Source: Phycisphaerales bacterium (GTDB lineage Bacteria; Planctomycetota; Phycisphaerae; Sedimentisphaerales; Anaerobacaceae). Taken from it: 64,000 bases of DNA. Both the position numbers and the translations under genes were made by a program. Below are positions 24,548 to 34,122 of this stretch, piece after piece. The notes under the pieces were generated by a model. That model made no database searches and was not told the DNA's origin. It worked only from the letters and a program-made list of their open reading frames with translations. Positions within the stretch are counted from its first letter, which is position 1, and the number at the start of each line of letters is the position of its first letter. The DNA is taken from positions 274,338-338,337 of the forward strand of contig PLLP01000002.1 of NCBI GenBank assembly GCA_003141315.1. The letters are read 5' to 3'.

Positions 24548-26821
24548 ATGGCCACAGAAATCAGTTCTGTCTGGGCAGTTGACCTCGGAAGCAATTCGCT
24601 CAAGGCCTTAAGGCTTTCAAACACCGCGGGCGTCGTCGAAGTTATCGATTTCGATGTGATAGAGCACGGCAAGATACTTTCAGGCAAGGGCGTCGAGCAG
24701 CTCGAAAAGCAGGAGTTGATAGCCCTTACGCTTCGCCAGTTCCTTCAGAACCACAGCCTCGATAAAGACGCTGTAATCATATCATTACCCAGCCAGAACA
24801 GTTTTGCCCGTTTTGTTAACCTGCCGCCCGTTGAACCCAAAAAGATTCCGGAAATCATCAGGTTCGAGGCCGTTCAGCAGATACCGTTCGATATAAACGA
24901 TGTCCAGTGGGATTGGCAGATTATGGAAAAAGATGCCGGCGGCGAAAACCGCGTCGGAATCTTTGCCATCAAAAATGATGTAATAAATTCCACAATAGAG
25001 CATTTCCAGCGGGAAGACATCCAGATTCGCTACATACAGATGTCGCCGATGGCGCTTTACAATTATGCCATTTACGACCGCGCCGACCTCGCACAGGCAG
25101 CCGATGACGAGGCAATAGTTGTGCTGAATATCGGGGCAGAATACACAGACCTGGTTGTCTGCACAAAGTCGAGCGTTTGGCAAAGGTGCATCCCGATGGG
25201 CGGCAACACCTTTACAAAGGCTGTTGCGGATGCGTTTAAGCTGCCCTTCGAAAAGGCGGAAAAGCTCAAACGCAACGCCACGACCAGCAAATACGCACGC
25301 CAGATTCTGCAGGCGATGAAGCCGGTGTTTTCAAACTTTGCTTCTGAAATCCAGAGGTCAACGGGTTTCTACGGCAGCTCCAATCCGAAAACAAGGATTG
25401 TCAAAATGATAGCCCTGGGAGGCTGCACGCGGATGAGAGGCCTTTTAAAATATCTCCAGCAGAGCATACAGATTCCGATTGAAAGGCCAGATTCCTTCGA
25501 GAAGCTTCCATTATCGCCCGATGTGTCGGCGGTAAAATTCCACGATTGTGTCTGCGACCTCGGAATCGTTTATGGTCTCGGGCTGCAGGCCCTCGGGGCA
25601 GCTAAAATCGAAAGCAACCTGCTGCCTCGCAGTATTGCAAGGTCTGCGATGTGGAAGAGCAAAGCGAAATATTTCTATGCCGCTGCCTTTGTCCTTATTC
25701 TTGTTTCTGCTCTGGCGTTTCTGCGGGTCGTCGTTGACAAGGCCAGCTATGCAGGCAAAAAATCAATAAGAACAGAGATTGACTCCGTCATTTCTGAAGC
25801 AGGACGGGCAAAACAACTGTTGGACCAGGAGCAGGCAAAGGAGCCGCTTGCAATGGCTGATATTAATAAGGAGTTTGACATATTCCAATACAGGGATGTG
25901 ATACCTTATTTGATGCAGGCTATACTGTCTGCCCTGCCTAACGAAAAAAATAATCCTGACCAGGCGGGATTATACCAGGCTTTTGAGGCCGGCAATGTTG
26001 ACGAATTAACAAAGACCGAACGGGGACAGCGAAAGCAGATATTTGTGACGAGTATGTCTATTCATTTTGTCGAAGATTTGTCCGCAGCCTCTTTTGATGA
26101 CCAGGCGATAGGTGTCAGAATAACCGCTCGAACCGTTAGTGCGGGCTCCCGTGCAAGCGCTGCCAACACCAGGCGAAGGGGGCTTGAGGAACTTATGAAC
26201 AAGAGGACCGGCGGCGCACAACAGCAGGCAAAGGAGGAGGCCGAAACAACGACCGAAGAATCTCAGGTTCAGCCTGAAACCGCTGCCAGCAACGCCGGTT
26301 TTATCGTCACCATTGTCGGGTACAGTCCTTATAAGAATATTGGCAGACTCTTTGATCCTCTCGGCGTAGGCCAGGACACCAGCCAGTGGGGTTTTATTAC
26401 CCGCCTTAAAAATCTTAATAAAATTTCGGATATAAATTCGTTTGTCCTCTTTGATGCCAACAGCATTAGGAATTTTACATATAAAATCGATAACGAGGTG
26501 ACCTTTGATGATACACCTGCCGGCGTTGGTATTGTGAGCCAGAGGGTTATTGATGTCAAAAAAGATACTGCCGCTGAGGGAAGACAGAATGTCGGAGGTT
26601 TGTCGCTGATGCAGGGAAATAAAATTACCGAGGATATACTCATCGACCCTATGACCCGGGAAATAATTAACAAGGTCATCAAGTATAATGAGGATGGAAG
26701 CAAAAAAATAGAAAATGGAAAAGTCGTCTACGAAGTCAACGACCACTGGTTTGAAATAAAGGCCAAATTCCTCTGGAAAAATGTGCCGAAGCAAATAGCT
26801 GCTCTGGCTCAGAAAATGTAA
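24548..26821 (+). CDS. PilM-PilN fusion protein, type IV pilus/secretion platform
   Basis: 757 residues. Residues 1-~350 are a PilM-type actin-like ATPase domain: SVWAVDLGSNSLKALRLS (phosphate 1), IVVLNIGAEYTDLVVCTKSS (phosphate 2) and MIALGGCTRMRGLLKYLQQS (adenosine). At residues 357-361 the sequence NLLPR appears, followed by a basic stretch and one membrane helix (~375-395). This is the hallmark of the N-terminus of PilN, which in other bacteria is a separate protein whose INLLP tail binds PilM; here the two are fused. The remaining ~360 residues would be periplasmic, with a coiled stretch and a Q/E-rich linker (547-575). Heads a three-gene operon whose other two proteins also have a single N-terminal helix. 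Confidence 0.8.
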   Translation: MATEISSVWAVDLGSNSLKALRLSNTAGVVEVIDFDVIEHGKILSGKGVEQLEKQELIALTLRQFLQNHSLDKDAVIISLPSQNSFARFVNLPPVEPKKIPEIIRFEAVQQIPFDINDVQWDWQIMEKDAGGENRVGIFAIKNDVINSTIEHFQREDIQIRYIQMSPMALYNYAIYDRADLAQAADDEAIVVLNIGAEYTDLVVCTKSSVWQRCIPMGGNTFTKAVADAFKLPFEKAEKLKRNATTSKYARQILQAMKPVFSNFASEIQRSTGFYGSSNPKTRIVKMIALGGCTRMRGLLKYLQQSIQIPIERPDSFEKLPLSPDVSAVKFHDCVCDLGIVYGLGLQALGAAKIESNLLPRSIARSAMWKSKAKYFYAAAFVLILVSALAFLRVVVDKASYAGKKSIRTEIDSVISEAGRAKQLLDQEQAKEPLAMADINKEFDIFQYRDVIPYLMQAILSALPNEKNNPDQAGLYQAFEAGNVDELTKTERGQRKQIFVTSMSIHFVEDLSAASFDDQAIGVRITARTVSAGSRASAANTRRRGLEELMNKRTGGAQQQAKEEAETTTEESQVQPETAASNAGFIVTIVGYSPYKNIGRLFDPLGVGQDTSQWGFITRLKNLNKISDINSFVLFDANSIRNFTYKIDNEVTFDDTPAGVGIVSQRVIDVKKDTAAEGRQNVGGLSLMQGNKITEDILIDPMTREIINKVIKYNEDGSKKIENGKVVYEVNDHWFEIKAKFLWKNVPKQIAALAQKM

Positions 26822-26853
26822 TTGTTCGTATTGTTTCTGACAGGTAATTATTT

Positions 26854-28104
26854 ATGGATTTATCGCCTATCAAAAAAATATTTCAGAAATTCGCGAGCCT
26901 CAGGGATTATTCGTCGCTGATTATTCCTGGAGTCCTGGCAATCCTGGCAGCGCTGCTTTTTATCCCGACCACTCTTATGCAGCACAGTCTCGATTCGAAG
27001 ATGGACAAGGAAAGCCTGTCGAAAGCAAAAACATTGGATTCTCTCGGCAGGGATACTCCATCCGGCAGGCAATGGCAGGTGCTGTTAGACCGTCAGAATT
27101 CCATTCAGAATGATGCAAATAAAATTGTGCAACTGGCTGAACAGAGCAGCCGGCGGGAATTAATCAGCTATGACGTATTCCCGGCACCAAAGGAAACTTC
27201 ACCCCGGCTTTTCGGGCAGTTTGGCCAGAAGTATCGTGCCGCAATCGACGCCTGGGCTTTGAATCTGAAGGCCCGCAGCTGTCCTACGCAGGCGGAATTG
27301 AGCAAAAGCCTTAACAGGTCGTTTACTACTGTAGGCTCCAATTCAGATTCAGGCCTGCAGGAAACCGACAAGATTATCATCGACCACGTATGCAGAGAAG
27401 TGGCACAATCCGTAAAGGTCTATTTTGACCCTGCTAATATCCCCGGATACAAGACCTGGGAAAATTATGAATACAGCGACCAGGTGAAGGCCGTCGAGGA
27501 TTGCTGGTACTGGCAGATTGCCTACTGGGTTATCGAAGACTGTTTCCAAACCGTAAAAACCCTCGATGCCGGTTCAGCCAACGTCCTTGATGCTCCCGTA
27601 AAAAGGATAGTGGATATTGGCTTTGCCGCCGCTCCCTCTTCCGCTCAAGGCTCGACAGCGATGACGCAGTCCGCTTCTGCAAAGGCGGAAAAACCGGGTT
27701 ATATTACTTCGCTTCGGGCAGGCCTGACGCTGCCTCTTACGGCCAGGGTTTCCAATGACAGGTTGGATATTGTGCATTTCAGGCTCTCCGTTATCGTGAG
27801 TGCAAAAGCCGTTCCTCTCTTCCTGCAGCAGCTTTGCACAGGAAAGGAACACAAATTCAGGGGCTTTAACAATGATTTGCCGGAAAAAACGTTTTACCAT
27901 AACCAGATAACAATTCTGAAATGCGACTTCGACGCGATTAATCCCGAAGATAATGATAATAAATTGTATAGATTCGGCTCTGACGGCGTTGTTAAGCTCG
28001 ATTTATTTTGTGGGTATATTTTCGATAAAAATGGATATGATGATGTAAAGCCTCCCTCTGTGAAGAACGACCTTGAAAGCAGACTTGCCAAGGCTAACCA
28101 ATAA
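26854..28104 (+). CDS. Single-pass periplasmic protein, PilO/GspM-like position
   Basis: 416 residues, 32 bases after the PilM-PilN gene. Short cytoplasmic start (MDLSPIKKIFQKFASLRDYS), one membrane helix (~21-41, LIIPGVLAILAALLFIPTTL), a coiled-coil stretch (~45-100), then a large periplasmic part. No family match is certain, but topology and gene order correspond to PilO/GspM-type proteins that assemble with PilN at the inner membrane. The last third (VSNDRLDIVHFRLSVIVSAK then FLQQLCTG) may be the ferredoxin-like fold typical of PilO. Function inferred from context. Confidence 0.6.
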   Translation: MDLSPIKKIFQKFASLRDYSSLIIPGVLAILAALLFIPTTLMQHSLDSKMDKESLSKAKTLDSLGRDTPSGRQWQVLLDRQNSIQNDANKIVQLAEQSSRRELISYDVFPAPKETSPRLFGQFGQKYRAAIDAWALNLKARSCPTQAELSKSLNRSFTTVGSNSDSGLQETDKIIIDHVCREVAQSVKVYFDPANIPGYKTWENYEYSDQVKAVEDCWYWQIAYWVIEDCFQTVKTLDAGSANVLDAPVKRIVDIGFAAAPSSAQGSTAMTQSASAKAEKPGYITSLRAGLTLPLTARVSNDRLDIVHFRLSVIVSAKAVPLFLQQLCTGKEHKFRGFNNDLPEKTFYHNQITILKCDFDAINPEDNDNKLYRFGSDGVVKLDLFCGYIFDKNGYDDVKPPSVKNDLESRLAKANQ

Positions 28105-28158
28105 TTGATTTTAAGGGTTTATTATTCTTATTGTCTGAAAATTTTTGTGAGCGTATAT

Positions 28159-30087
28159 ATGGCCAGTAGAGAAGAAAGCTTTTTCGAGAAACATATAGAG
28201 AAAATAGTTTTGTTGGTTGTCTGTGTTATTTCCGCTGCTCTGCTCGTCTATTATGTCTTTCTCGGGCCGTGCAATGTTGCTTACCAGGGGAAAAAACTCG
28301 GTCCGTCAGCGGTTGACCAGGTCGTTTTGAAAAAGGCTCAAACTGTAAGAGAAGCCCTCGACAAAAAACCTGTTCCGGTTGCCCCGTATCAGGCCAAATT
28401 AGGCGATTTTGCCAAAGAATTGAAGAGTTCTTCGGTTGTTCTCGATAAAAGTTTGTATCCGCAGATTCCACCTTATATTCAATCGACCGGGCCTTCGCCC
28501 AAATACAGCCTGCCGGAAATACCGGCTATTGAAAATGCACAGGTCGATTATTTCAGAACCGTTGCCTATGTCCCGATGAGGGAAATTAATCAGCAAAATG
28601 CCTATAACCAGGCCGGCTCGGAACCTAATGATATTGACATCGTCACCGTTGAATTCCGGTTTGATGTGGCGGCTCTGTATAAAGCGTTTAGCGATTGTTT
28701 CGCCGGAACAAGAATTAAAGAGCAGTGGCGGGATAAAACACTCGCCGAACCTGTATTTGCCGCTGTTCAGCTCCAGAGACAAGAGATCGCTCCTGACGGG
28801 AGTTGGCAAGCGAACTGGGAAGATGTCCCCAGGTGCAAAATTGATCCATACAGACAGATTCTCGATGTAACTGAAGATGTCGGAAACCTTCCGACCGGCG
28901 GCCTCCAGGTAAGGCTGCTGCAGTACAGGGAAAAGGCTGTCCAGATGGACCTCATTCAGCCCGAATGTTATCGAATTGCATCCGCAAGGGAAGAGTGGTT
29001 TCCGCCCTCTCTGCACCCGAGATATAAAACAATTCTTGACGATGAGACGCGAAAGAAAAAACGTGAATCGACCGCTTCCACCAAACAAGCGGGAACTGTT
29101 ACTAGGCCAGGACCTGACAACCCGGACGGAACGCCTGGGCGGCCCATCGGTGTAGTGCCGGCAAAGACAACCCCGACGGTCCCTATGTCGGAAATTGAGC
29201 AGACGCCCGCATTCATACAGTTTTATAAGGATTACGATAAAATTCTGATTTCCGATAAAACCGACCTTTCAAAAACTACAGACCCTGTGACGTTCTGGGC
29301 GTTCGATGATACTGCACAGCCCGCCAAGCAATACAGATACAGGGTCCGGCTCGGCATTTTCAATCCAATAGCCGGCACAGACCAGTTCGCCGACGGTAAA
29401 ACGCCTTTGAAAGATAAGGTTATAATGTGGACTAACTTTGCGGAACCGCAGTCTGCCGCCGGCGGGGTGCAGATACCTGCCAGGCAGTATTTCTTCGCAC
29501 AGGCTATCGAAGAACTCAAAAAGAGGGTGACGGTTCTGGTTGCCTGCTACAAACTCGGCAGCTGGTACACCAAAGATTTTAAGGTTACTCCAGGCGATTC
29601 CATAGGCCAGAGAATCGAAAAAACCAGCGATGAAAATGGAAGTGAAGACGATAATCTTGCCGCTTTATTATCGCCGGGAAGCGTTAGAAAGCCGGCGGAG
29701 GTTGATTACTCAACGGGAGAGGTTCTGCTCGACGCCGTTCAGATGACCGAGTGGTCGGGAGGCTCCACTCTTTATCCTCGCCCGTACTTCCAGATACTTT
29801 ACAGCCGCGACGGTTCCGAAATTTTCAGGATGCCTGTCGGCGACAAATATTGGCCGGATAACCTGCACGAGGCCTATTACGCGGCCAAAGCCGGTGAAAA
29901 TACTCCGAATACGCTCAAAGAAGCCTTCAAGGTTTTTGGCGAGGGAAGGCAGGGTATAAAACAAAAAATCATCGACCAAAAACAGCAGCAAACCCCAGCG
30001 ACTTCTCCGGCTTTGAAGGGAGTGGACCCTGCGTTGCTTGAACTGATGAGAAAGAGAATGGGTGGCGCTCAGCAGCAGCAAAATTAG
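28159..30087 (+). CDS. Large single-pass periplasmic protein of the PilM operon
   Basis: 642 residues from ATG 28159; the frame extends 18 codons upstream but without a better ribosome site. One membrane helix at ~15-35 (IVLLVVCVISAALLVYYVFL), then a long periplasmic region with a proline-rich linker (~310-350) and mixed beta segments. The C-terminus ELMRKRMGGAQQQ (from residue 628) closely matches ELMNKRTGGAQQQ in the PilM-PilN protein of the same operon (residues 548-560), hinting at a shared binding motif or common ancestry. No PilP/PilQ domain was recognised. Likely part of the same envelope machine. Confidence 0.6.
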   Translation: MASREESFFEKHIEKIVLLVVCVISAALLVYYVFLGPCNVAYQGKKLGPSAVDQVVLKKAQTVREALDKKPVPVAPYQAKLGDFAKELKSSSVVLDKSLYPQIPPYIQSTGPSPKYSLPEIPAIENAQVDYFRTVAYVPMREINQQNAYNQAGSEPNDIDIVTVEFRFDVAALYKAFSDCFAGTRIKEQWRDKTLAEPVFAAVQLQRQEIAPDGSWQANWEDVPRCKIDPYRQILDVTEDVGNLPTGGLQVRLLQYREKAVQMDLIQPECYRIASAREEWFPPSLHPRYKTILDDETRKKKRESTASTKQAGTVTRPGPDNPDGTPGRPIGVVPAKTTPTVPMSEIEQTPAFIQFYKDYDKILISDKTDLSKTTDPVTFWAFDDTAQPAKQYRYRVRLGIFNPIAGTDQFADGKTPLKDKVIMWTNFAEPQSAAGGVQIPARQYFFAQAIEELKKRVTVLVACYKLGSWYTKDFKVTPGDSIGQRIEKTSDENGSEDDNLAALLSPGSVRKPAEVDYSTGEVLLDAVQMTEWSGGSTLYPRPYFQILYSRDGSEIFRMPVGDKYWPDNLHEAYYAAKAGENTPNTLKEAFKVFGEGRQGIKQKIIDQKQQQTPATSPALKGVDPALLELMRKRMGGAQQQQN

Positions 30088-30493
30088 TCGTTAGTTTTTG
30101 GTATTTAGTCGTAAAGAATCTGTGTTAATCTGTGAAATCTGTGGCTTATTTTATTCCATTTTTTCTTTTTGTGCCTTTTTGTGGCCAAATTAGTCGTTAG
30201 TTCGCCACACGAATGGCGAATCTTCGATATTTAGTCCGCTTCAGGTTCGTCTGTGGCGAATCTTCTGCCTTCTGTCCTCCGTCATCTGCTTCTCCCACCC
30301 TTCTCGCTTTTCACACCTTTCTAACTCTTCGCACCTTTCTCACCATTTCCTAATTACCAATTACCGGGTGGACAAGCACCTGACGTTCAGCTATTATATC
30401 CATCTCAAAAGGGACCCTTCGCACTTCACTCTTAACTGTTAAGGGTGAAGCGTTAAGGGGTAAGTGTGATTGTTTGGAAAGGGGTATGATAAT
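30088..30493. repeat. Repeat-filled intergenic region before the GH51 gene
   Basis: No gene seen. It is packed with dispersed repeats: a TTAGTCGTTAGT-type unit (about 30090 and 30190), an ATCTGTGTTAATCTGTG unit (30117-30145, also at 54699-54725), a diverged CGCCACACGAATGGCG copy (30203-30227), pyrimidine-rich TCTCACC/TTTCTAAC runs and TTAAC units just before the gene. The GH51 promoter must lie here but no clear -35/-10 pair stands out. Confidence 0.7.
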
Positions 30494-32986
30494 ATGAAAT
30501 CCAGATTTTTCACTTTGGCAATTATGTTTCTGGCGGCTTGTTTCCTGTTCAGTTGTCAAAAACCGCTCGATGCGAGCAGCGCAGCGAGTCCGCCGGAAAA
30601 GGCGGTTAATCCCGTGAACCCCGTTAAAAACTCCGTTTCTAACGGGGCACCAAATCCTTCTTTCGAGCAGGCGGGCAGAAACAATCGGCCCGCACAGTGG
30701 CGGACAAACAACTTCGGCGGTAAGGCCGCCTTCGAATACGCCAACATCGGTCATACGGGCCAGAAGTCTGTTCTCGTCAGCTCAGAAGAGGGCGCCGATG
30801 CGGGCTGGTCGGCCAATGTGCCGCTGGAACCTTTCGCTCATTACAAATTTACCGGCTGGATTAAAACCGAGAACCTCACTGTAAAAGACGGCGCATTCGG
30901 CGCACTTTTCAATTTTCAAAACATAGAATCTCACACAAAGCCTCTTACCGGCACTAACGACTGGACGAAAGTCGAATGCGAATTCGATACCGGCTCTATG
31001 GACGGCGTACAGGTGAATTGTCTTTTTGGCGGCTGGGGTCTGGCGACAGGAAAGGCCTGGTATGATGATGTGAATTTCGAGCTGCTCTCGAAAATCAAAA
31101 TAGACCCTGATGCCGTTATAGACGTCTCCAAAAAACGGCAGCCAATTTCCAAATATATTTACGGCCAGTTCATCGAACATCTTGGCAGGTGCATTTACGG
31201 CGGTATCTGGGCGGAGATGCTCGAAGATAGAAAATTCTGGTATCCTGTTAACGAATCTTTCGACCCGAACGCAGGGGCGGGAAATCCCTACAGGCCGATA
31301 AGCAAATCACCCTGGAAAATAATCGGGGATAAAGAAAATGTCACGATGACCAAAGAAAACGCTTATGTCGGCGAGCATACGCCTGAAATTAAAATCAATG
31401 AAGGCGCTCCCGCCGGGATTGCACAGGGAGAACTGGCGGTTATAGAGGGCAAAAAATATGTCGGAAGGGTCGTGCTTTCCGGCGATGAAACCGCCGGGCC
31501 TGTGAAGGTCAGCCTTGTCTGGGGACAGGGGCCGGCAGACAGAGCCTCGATGGAAATCGAAAAAATAAGTGCAGAATACAAAAAGTTCCCGTTCGAGTTG
31601 ACGGCAAAGGCCGCGACCGACAATGCAAAACTGGAAATCACCGCTTATGGCAAGGGAAAGCTGCGGGTTGGAACCGCTTCGATAATGCCCGCGGATAACA
31701 TCAAAGGTATGCGGGCAGATACGATAAAACTGCTCAAGGAGCTTAATTCACCTGTTTACCGCTGGCCGGGCGGCAATTTCGTCAGCGGCTATAACTGGCG
31801 AGACGGCATCGACCCCGACCGCGACAAGAGACCGCCCCGTAAGAACCCCGCCTGGACGGGCGTCGAGCATAACGACTTCGGAATGCACGAGTATTTTATT
31901 TTCCTCGCGGAGGTTAACTCAGAGCCGTTCATCGCGCTTAATGCCGGCACGGGCTCTTCGGAATCTGCTGTAGAGGAGTTGGAATACGTCAACGGAAACG
32001 CGGATACCCCGATGGGCAAACTCCGCATCGCAAACGGCGGGCCTGCCGAACCGTGGAAATGTAAATACTGGGCAGTCGGAAACGAGATGTCCGGCAATTG
32101 GCAGCTTGGAAGTGTGCCGCTCGACCAGTTTATTAAAAGGCATAATGAATTTTCCGCAAGGCTGCTCAAGGTTGACCCGACAATCAAGCTCGTCGCTTCC
32201 GGCGAAGCAACCAATGGAAGTGTGAATGACTGGGATAAAAAATTGCTGGCAGGCGCCGCCGACTATATCAACCTGATTAGCAAGCACTTTTACTGCCAGG
32301 ACTATCGCGCCAGCGGGCTAATGTCGCATGTAATGCTGGTGCCGGAATCGATTCGCCGAATCGCGCAATCGCACCGCACTTATCTTGAGACGATACCTGA
32401 AATCAAGGATAAGGATATCAAGGTCTCGCTCGATGAATGGAACTATTGGTACGGCCCGCACGTTTTCGGCGAGCTCGGCACGCGATATTTCCTCAAAGAC
32501 GGACTCGGCATCGCCGCTGGAATAAACGAATACTCACGCAACACGGATGTAATCTTTATGGCCAATTATGCGCAGACGGTCAACGTCATCGGCTGTATAA
32601 AGACAAGCAAGACGGCGGCTGAATTCGAGACAACGGGGCTGGTGCTGAAATTGTATCGCAATGAATATGGCACGATACCTGTCGAGGTGGGCGGCAAACC
32701 ATTGCCGCTGGATGTCGCCGCTGCATTAACGGCGGATGCAAAGAAACTTACCATAAGCATCATCAACCCGACCGACAAGGAAGTGAAGCTGCCGCTTGAG
32801 ATTAAAAATATTAAACTGTCAGGTAGTGGCAGGATGTGGGTAATGACCGGCAGCGACCCGCTCGCCTATAATGAGCCGGGCAAACCCCGTAGGGTCGATT
32901 TCGTTGAAAAGCCGGTTAGCGAAATTTCAAAAACGCTTACCGTCCCGCCGATGAGCGACTCCTTGTATGTTCTGGAGATTAAATAA
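30494..32986 (+). CDS. GH51 family alpha-L-arabinofuranosidase-type lipoprotein with CBM-like domain
   Basis: 830 residues from ATG 30494 (GAAAGGGG ribosome site). Lipoprotein signal MKSRFFTLAIMFLAACFLFSC. Residues ~60-195 resemble a CBM4/9-type sandwich (NPSFEQAGRNNRPAQWRTNN opening). The catalytic barrel follows: FIEHLGRCIYGGIWAEMLED, PVYRWPGGNFVSGYNWRDG, then WAVGNEMSGNW with the general acid/base Glu531 and KVSLDEWNYWYG with nucleophile Glu648. Length and motifs fit GH51 exo-arabinofuranosidases that cut alpha-linked arabinose from arabinan or arabinoxylan. Residues ~42-52 (NPVKNSVSNGA) are encoded by a short palindromic element. A strong terminator follows. Confidence 0.92.
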   Translation: MKSRFFTLAIMFLAACFLFSCQKPLDASSAASPPEKAVNPVNPVKNSVSNGAPNPSFEQAGRNNRPAQWRTNNFGGKAAFEYANIGHTGQKSVLVSSEEGADAGWSANVPLEPFAHYKFTGWIKTENLTVKDGAFGALFNFQNIESHTKPLTGTNDWTKVECEFDTGSMDGVQVNCLFGGWGLATGKAWYDDVNFELLSKIKIDPDAVIDVSKKRQPISKYIYGQFIEHLGRCIYGGIWAEMLEDRKFWYPVNESFDPNAGAGNPYRPISKSPWKIIGDKENVTMTKENAYVGEHTPEIKINEGAPAGIAQGELAVIEGKKYVGRVVLSGDETAGPVKVSLVWGQGPADRASMEIEKISAEYKKFPFELTAKAATDNAKLEITAYGKGKLRVGTASIMPADNIKGMRADTIKLLKELNSPVYRWPGGNFVSGYNWRDGIDPDRDKRPPRKNPAWTGVEHNDFGMHEYFIFLAEVNSEPFIALNAGTGSSESAVEELEYVNGNADTPMGKLRIANGGPAEPWKCKYWAVGNEMSGNWQLGSVPLDQFIKRHNEFSARLLKVDPTIKLVASGEATNGSVNDWDKKLLAGAADYINLISKHFYCQDYRASGLMSHVMLVPESIRRIAQSHRTYLETIPEIKDKDIKVSLDEWNYWYGPHVFGELGTRYFLKDGLGIAAGINEYSRNTDVIFMANYAQTVNVIGCIKTSKTAAEFETTGLVLKLYRNEYGTIPVEVGGKPLPLDVAAALTADAKKLTISIINPTDKEVKLPLEIKNIKLSGSGRMWVMTGSDPLAYNEPGKPRRVDFVEKPVSEISKTLTVPPMSDSLYVLEIK
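30619..30647. mobile_element. 29-bp CCCCGTTA...TAACGGGG element inside the GH51 gene
   Basis: Arms CCCCGTTA (30619-30626) and TAACGGGG (30640-30647) enclose AAAACTCCGTTTC. It has the same length as the copy at 7962-7990 and reads N-P-V-K...S-N-G, the same frame as the larger copy in the endonuclease III-like gene. It falls in the linker between the lipobox and the CBM-like domain, where extra residues would be harmless. The flanks are not clearly duplicated. Confidence 0.65.
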
Positions 32987-33020
32987 CCGGATATTTAATT
33001 TGAAAAATTAGCGATAGTTT

Positions 33021-33088
33021 AGCCCCCGCGTTTTGCCCCTGCCGCTTTGCTTCGCAAAGCGAAGCAGCTGGGGCAGCGGGGGGCTTTT
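33021..33088 (+). terminator. Terminator of the GH51 gene (nested stem)
   Basis: AGCCCCC at 33021 pairs with GGGGGCT ending at 33085, followed by a T-run. Inside it, GCTTTGCTTCGC / GCGAAGC and CTGCC / GGCAG-type pairings make a branched, very G+C-rich stem. 34 bases downstream of the stop. Confidence 0.8.
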
Positions 33089-33140
33089 TCTAAATGGGTT
33101 AATCGGAGGCGCCGGGTGCAACGCGCGAATCTGACGATTT

Positions 33141-34097
33141 ATGCTAAAAATAGGCAATATAATTCTTGATATTCCATTTTTTCAGGCGTCGCTCAGCGGA
33201 TACAGCGATTACGCCATGCGGGTAATTGCGCGCGACTTCGGAGCGCCTTTAACTTTTGCCGGCGTAATGCTCGCAAAAAGCGTAGTCCATCCGCGGGTCT
33301 TCAATGGTTCGTCTTTCAAACCCGGCGATGATGAGCATCCGATAGGCGCCCAGCTCTTGGGCGAAGACCCCGAAATAATGGCAAAGGCCGCTAAGGTAGT
33401 ATGGAAGGCGGGCTACGATTTAATAGACCTGAATTTTGCCTGCCCTGCGCCAAAAGTTCTTCGCCGCAAACGGGGCGGCTTTCTTCTCAATCACCCTGAT
33501 AAAGTAATGGAAATCTATAACGCCGTAAGAGAATCCGTCGATTGTCCGGTGACGATGAAATTGCGGACGGGTTTCGAAAATAAGTCCTATGATAATTTCT
33601 GGGACATCGCCTCCAGGGCTGCCGCGGGAAAAGTCGATGCGTTAATTGTGCATCCCCGCTCCGTTTGGCAGAGATTTACCGGCTCTGCCGACTGGCAGTT
33701 TTTATCAGAGGTTAAAAAACGATTTCCACACACGATAATTTTTGGCAGCGGCGATTTATTTTCTGTCGATGTAATTAAAACTAATATAAAAAATACCGGC
33801 GTAGATGGCGCTGTAATCGCCCGCGGTGCGATTGGCAATCCATGGATTTTCAGTCAGCTTCGTAAAGGAAATGATTTTCTCCCGCCGGCTCTCGATGAGC
33901 AGGGCCGGGTAATTTTGAAACACTTTAATTTACTTTGCAAGCTCTATGGAGATGAAAAGGCCGTCACGCATTTTCGAAAATTCGCTATTTGCTATTGCAA
34001 GCTTCATCCCTTGCGCAGGAAAGCCCAAAAAGCCATCTTTGCAGCCAAAACTGCCGACGAATTCCTCGCCGTCGTAAAGCAATGGTATAGTCTGTAA
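33141..34097 (+). CDS. tRNA-dihydrouridine synthase family protein
   Basis: 318 residues. Conserved Dus features: LSGYSDYAMRVIARDFGAPL near the start (FMN site), IGAQLLGEDPEIMAKAAKVV, LIDLNFACPAPKVLRRKRGG (~residues 97-115), CPVTMKLRTGF, ALIVHPRSVWQRFTGSADWQ and DGAVIARGAIGNPWIFSQLR. These FMN enzymes reduce uridine in tRNA D-loops using NADPH. Subfamily (A, B or C) cannot be assigned with confidence; DusB-like order is closest. The start ATG follows repeat-like sequence with no strong ribosome site. An A/T-rich hairpin begins at the stop codon. Confidence 0.93.
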   Translation: MLKIGNIILDIPFFQASLSGYSDYAMRVIARDFGAPLTFAGVMLAKSVVHPRVFNGSSFKPGDDEHPIGAQLLGEDPEIMAKAAKVVWKAGYDLIDLNFACPAPKVLRRKRGGFLLNHPDKVMEIYNAVRESVDCPVTMKLRTGFENKSYDNFWDIASRAAAGKVDALIVHPRSVWQRFTGSADWQFLSEVKKRFPHTIIFGSGDLFSVDVIKTNIKNTGVDGAVIARGAIGNPWIFSQLRKGNDFLPPALDEQGRVILKHFNLLCKLYGDEKAVTHFRKFAICYCKLHPLRRKAQKAIFAAKTADEFLAVVKQWYSL

Positions 34098-34122
34098 CAA
34101 CAATATTTTTTAGTTGTTGTTA
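34095..34122 (+). terminator. A/T-rich hairpin overlapping the dus stop codon
   Basis: TAACAACAA (34095-34103) and TTGTTGTTA (34114-34122) pair perfectly over a T-rich 10-base loop. It includes the stop codon's last bases. Weak stem; possible terminator. Confidence 0.4.
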
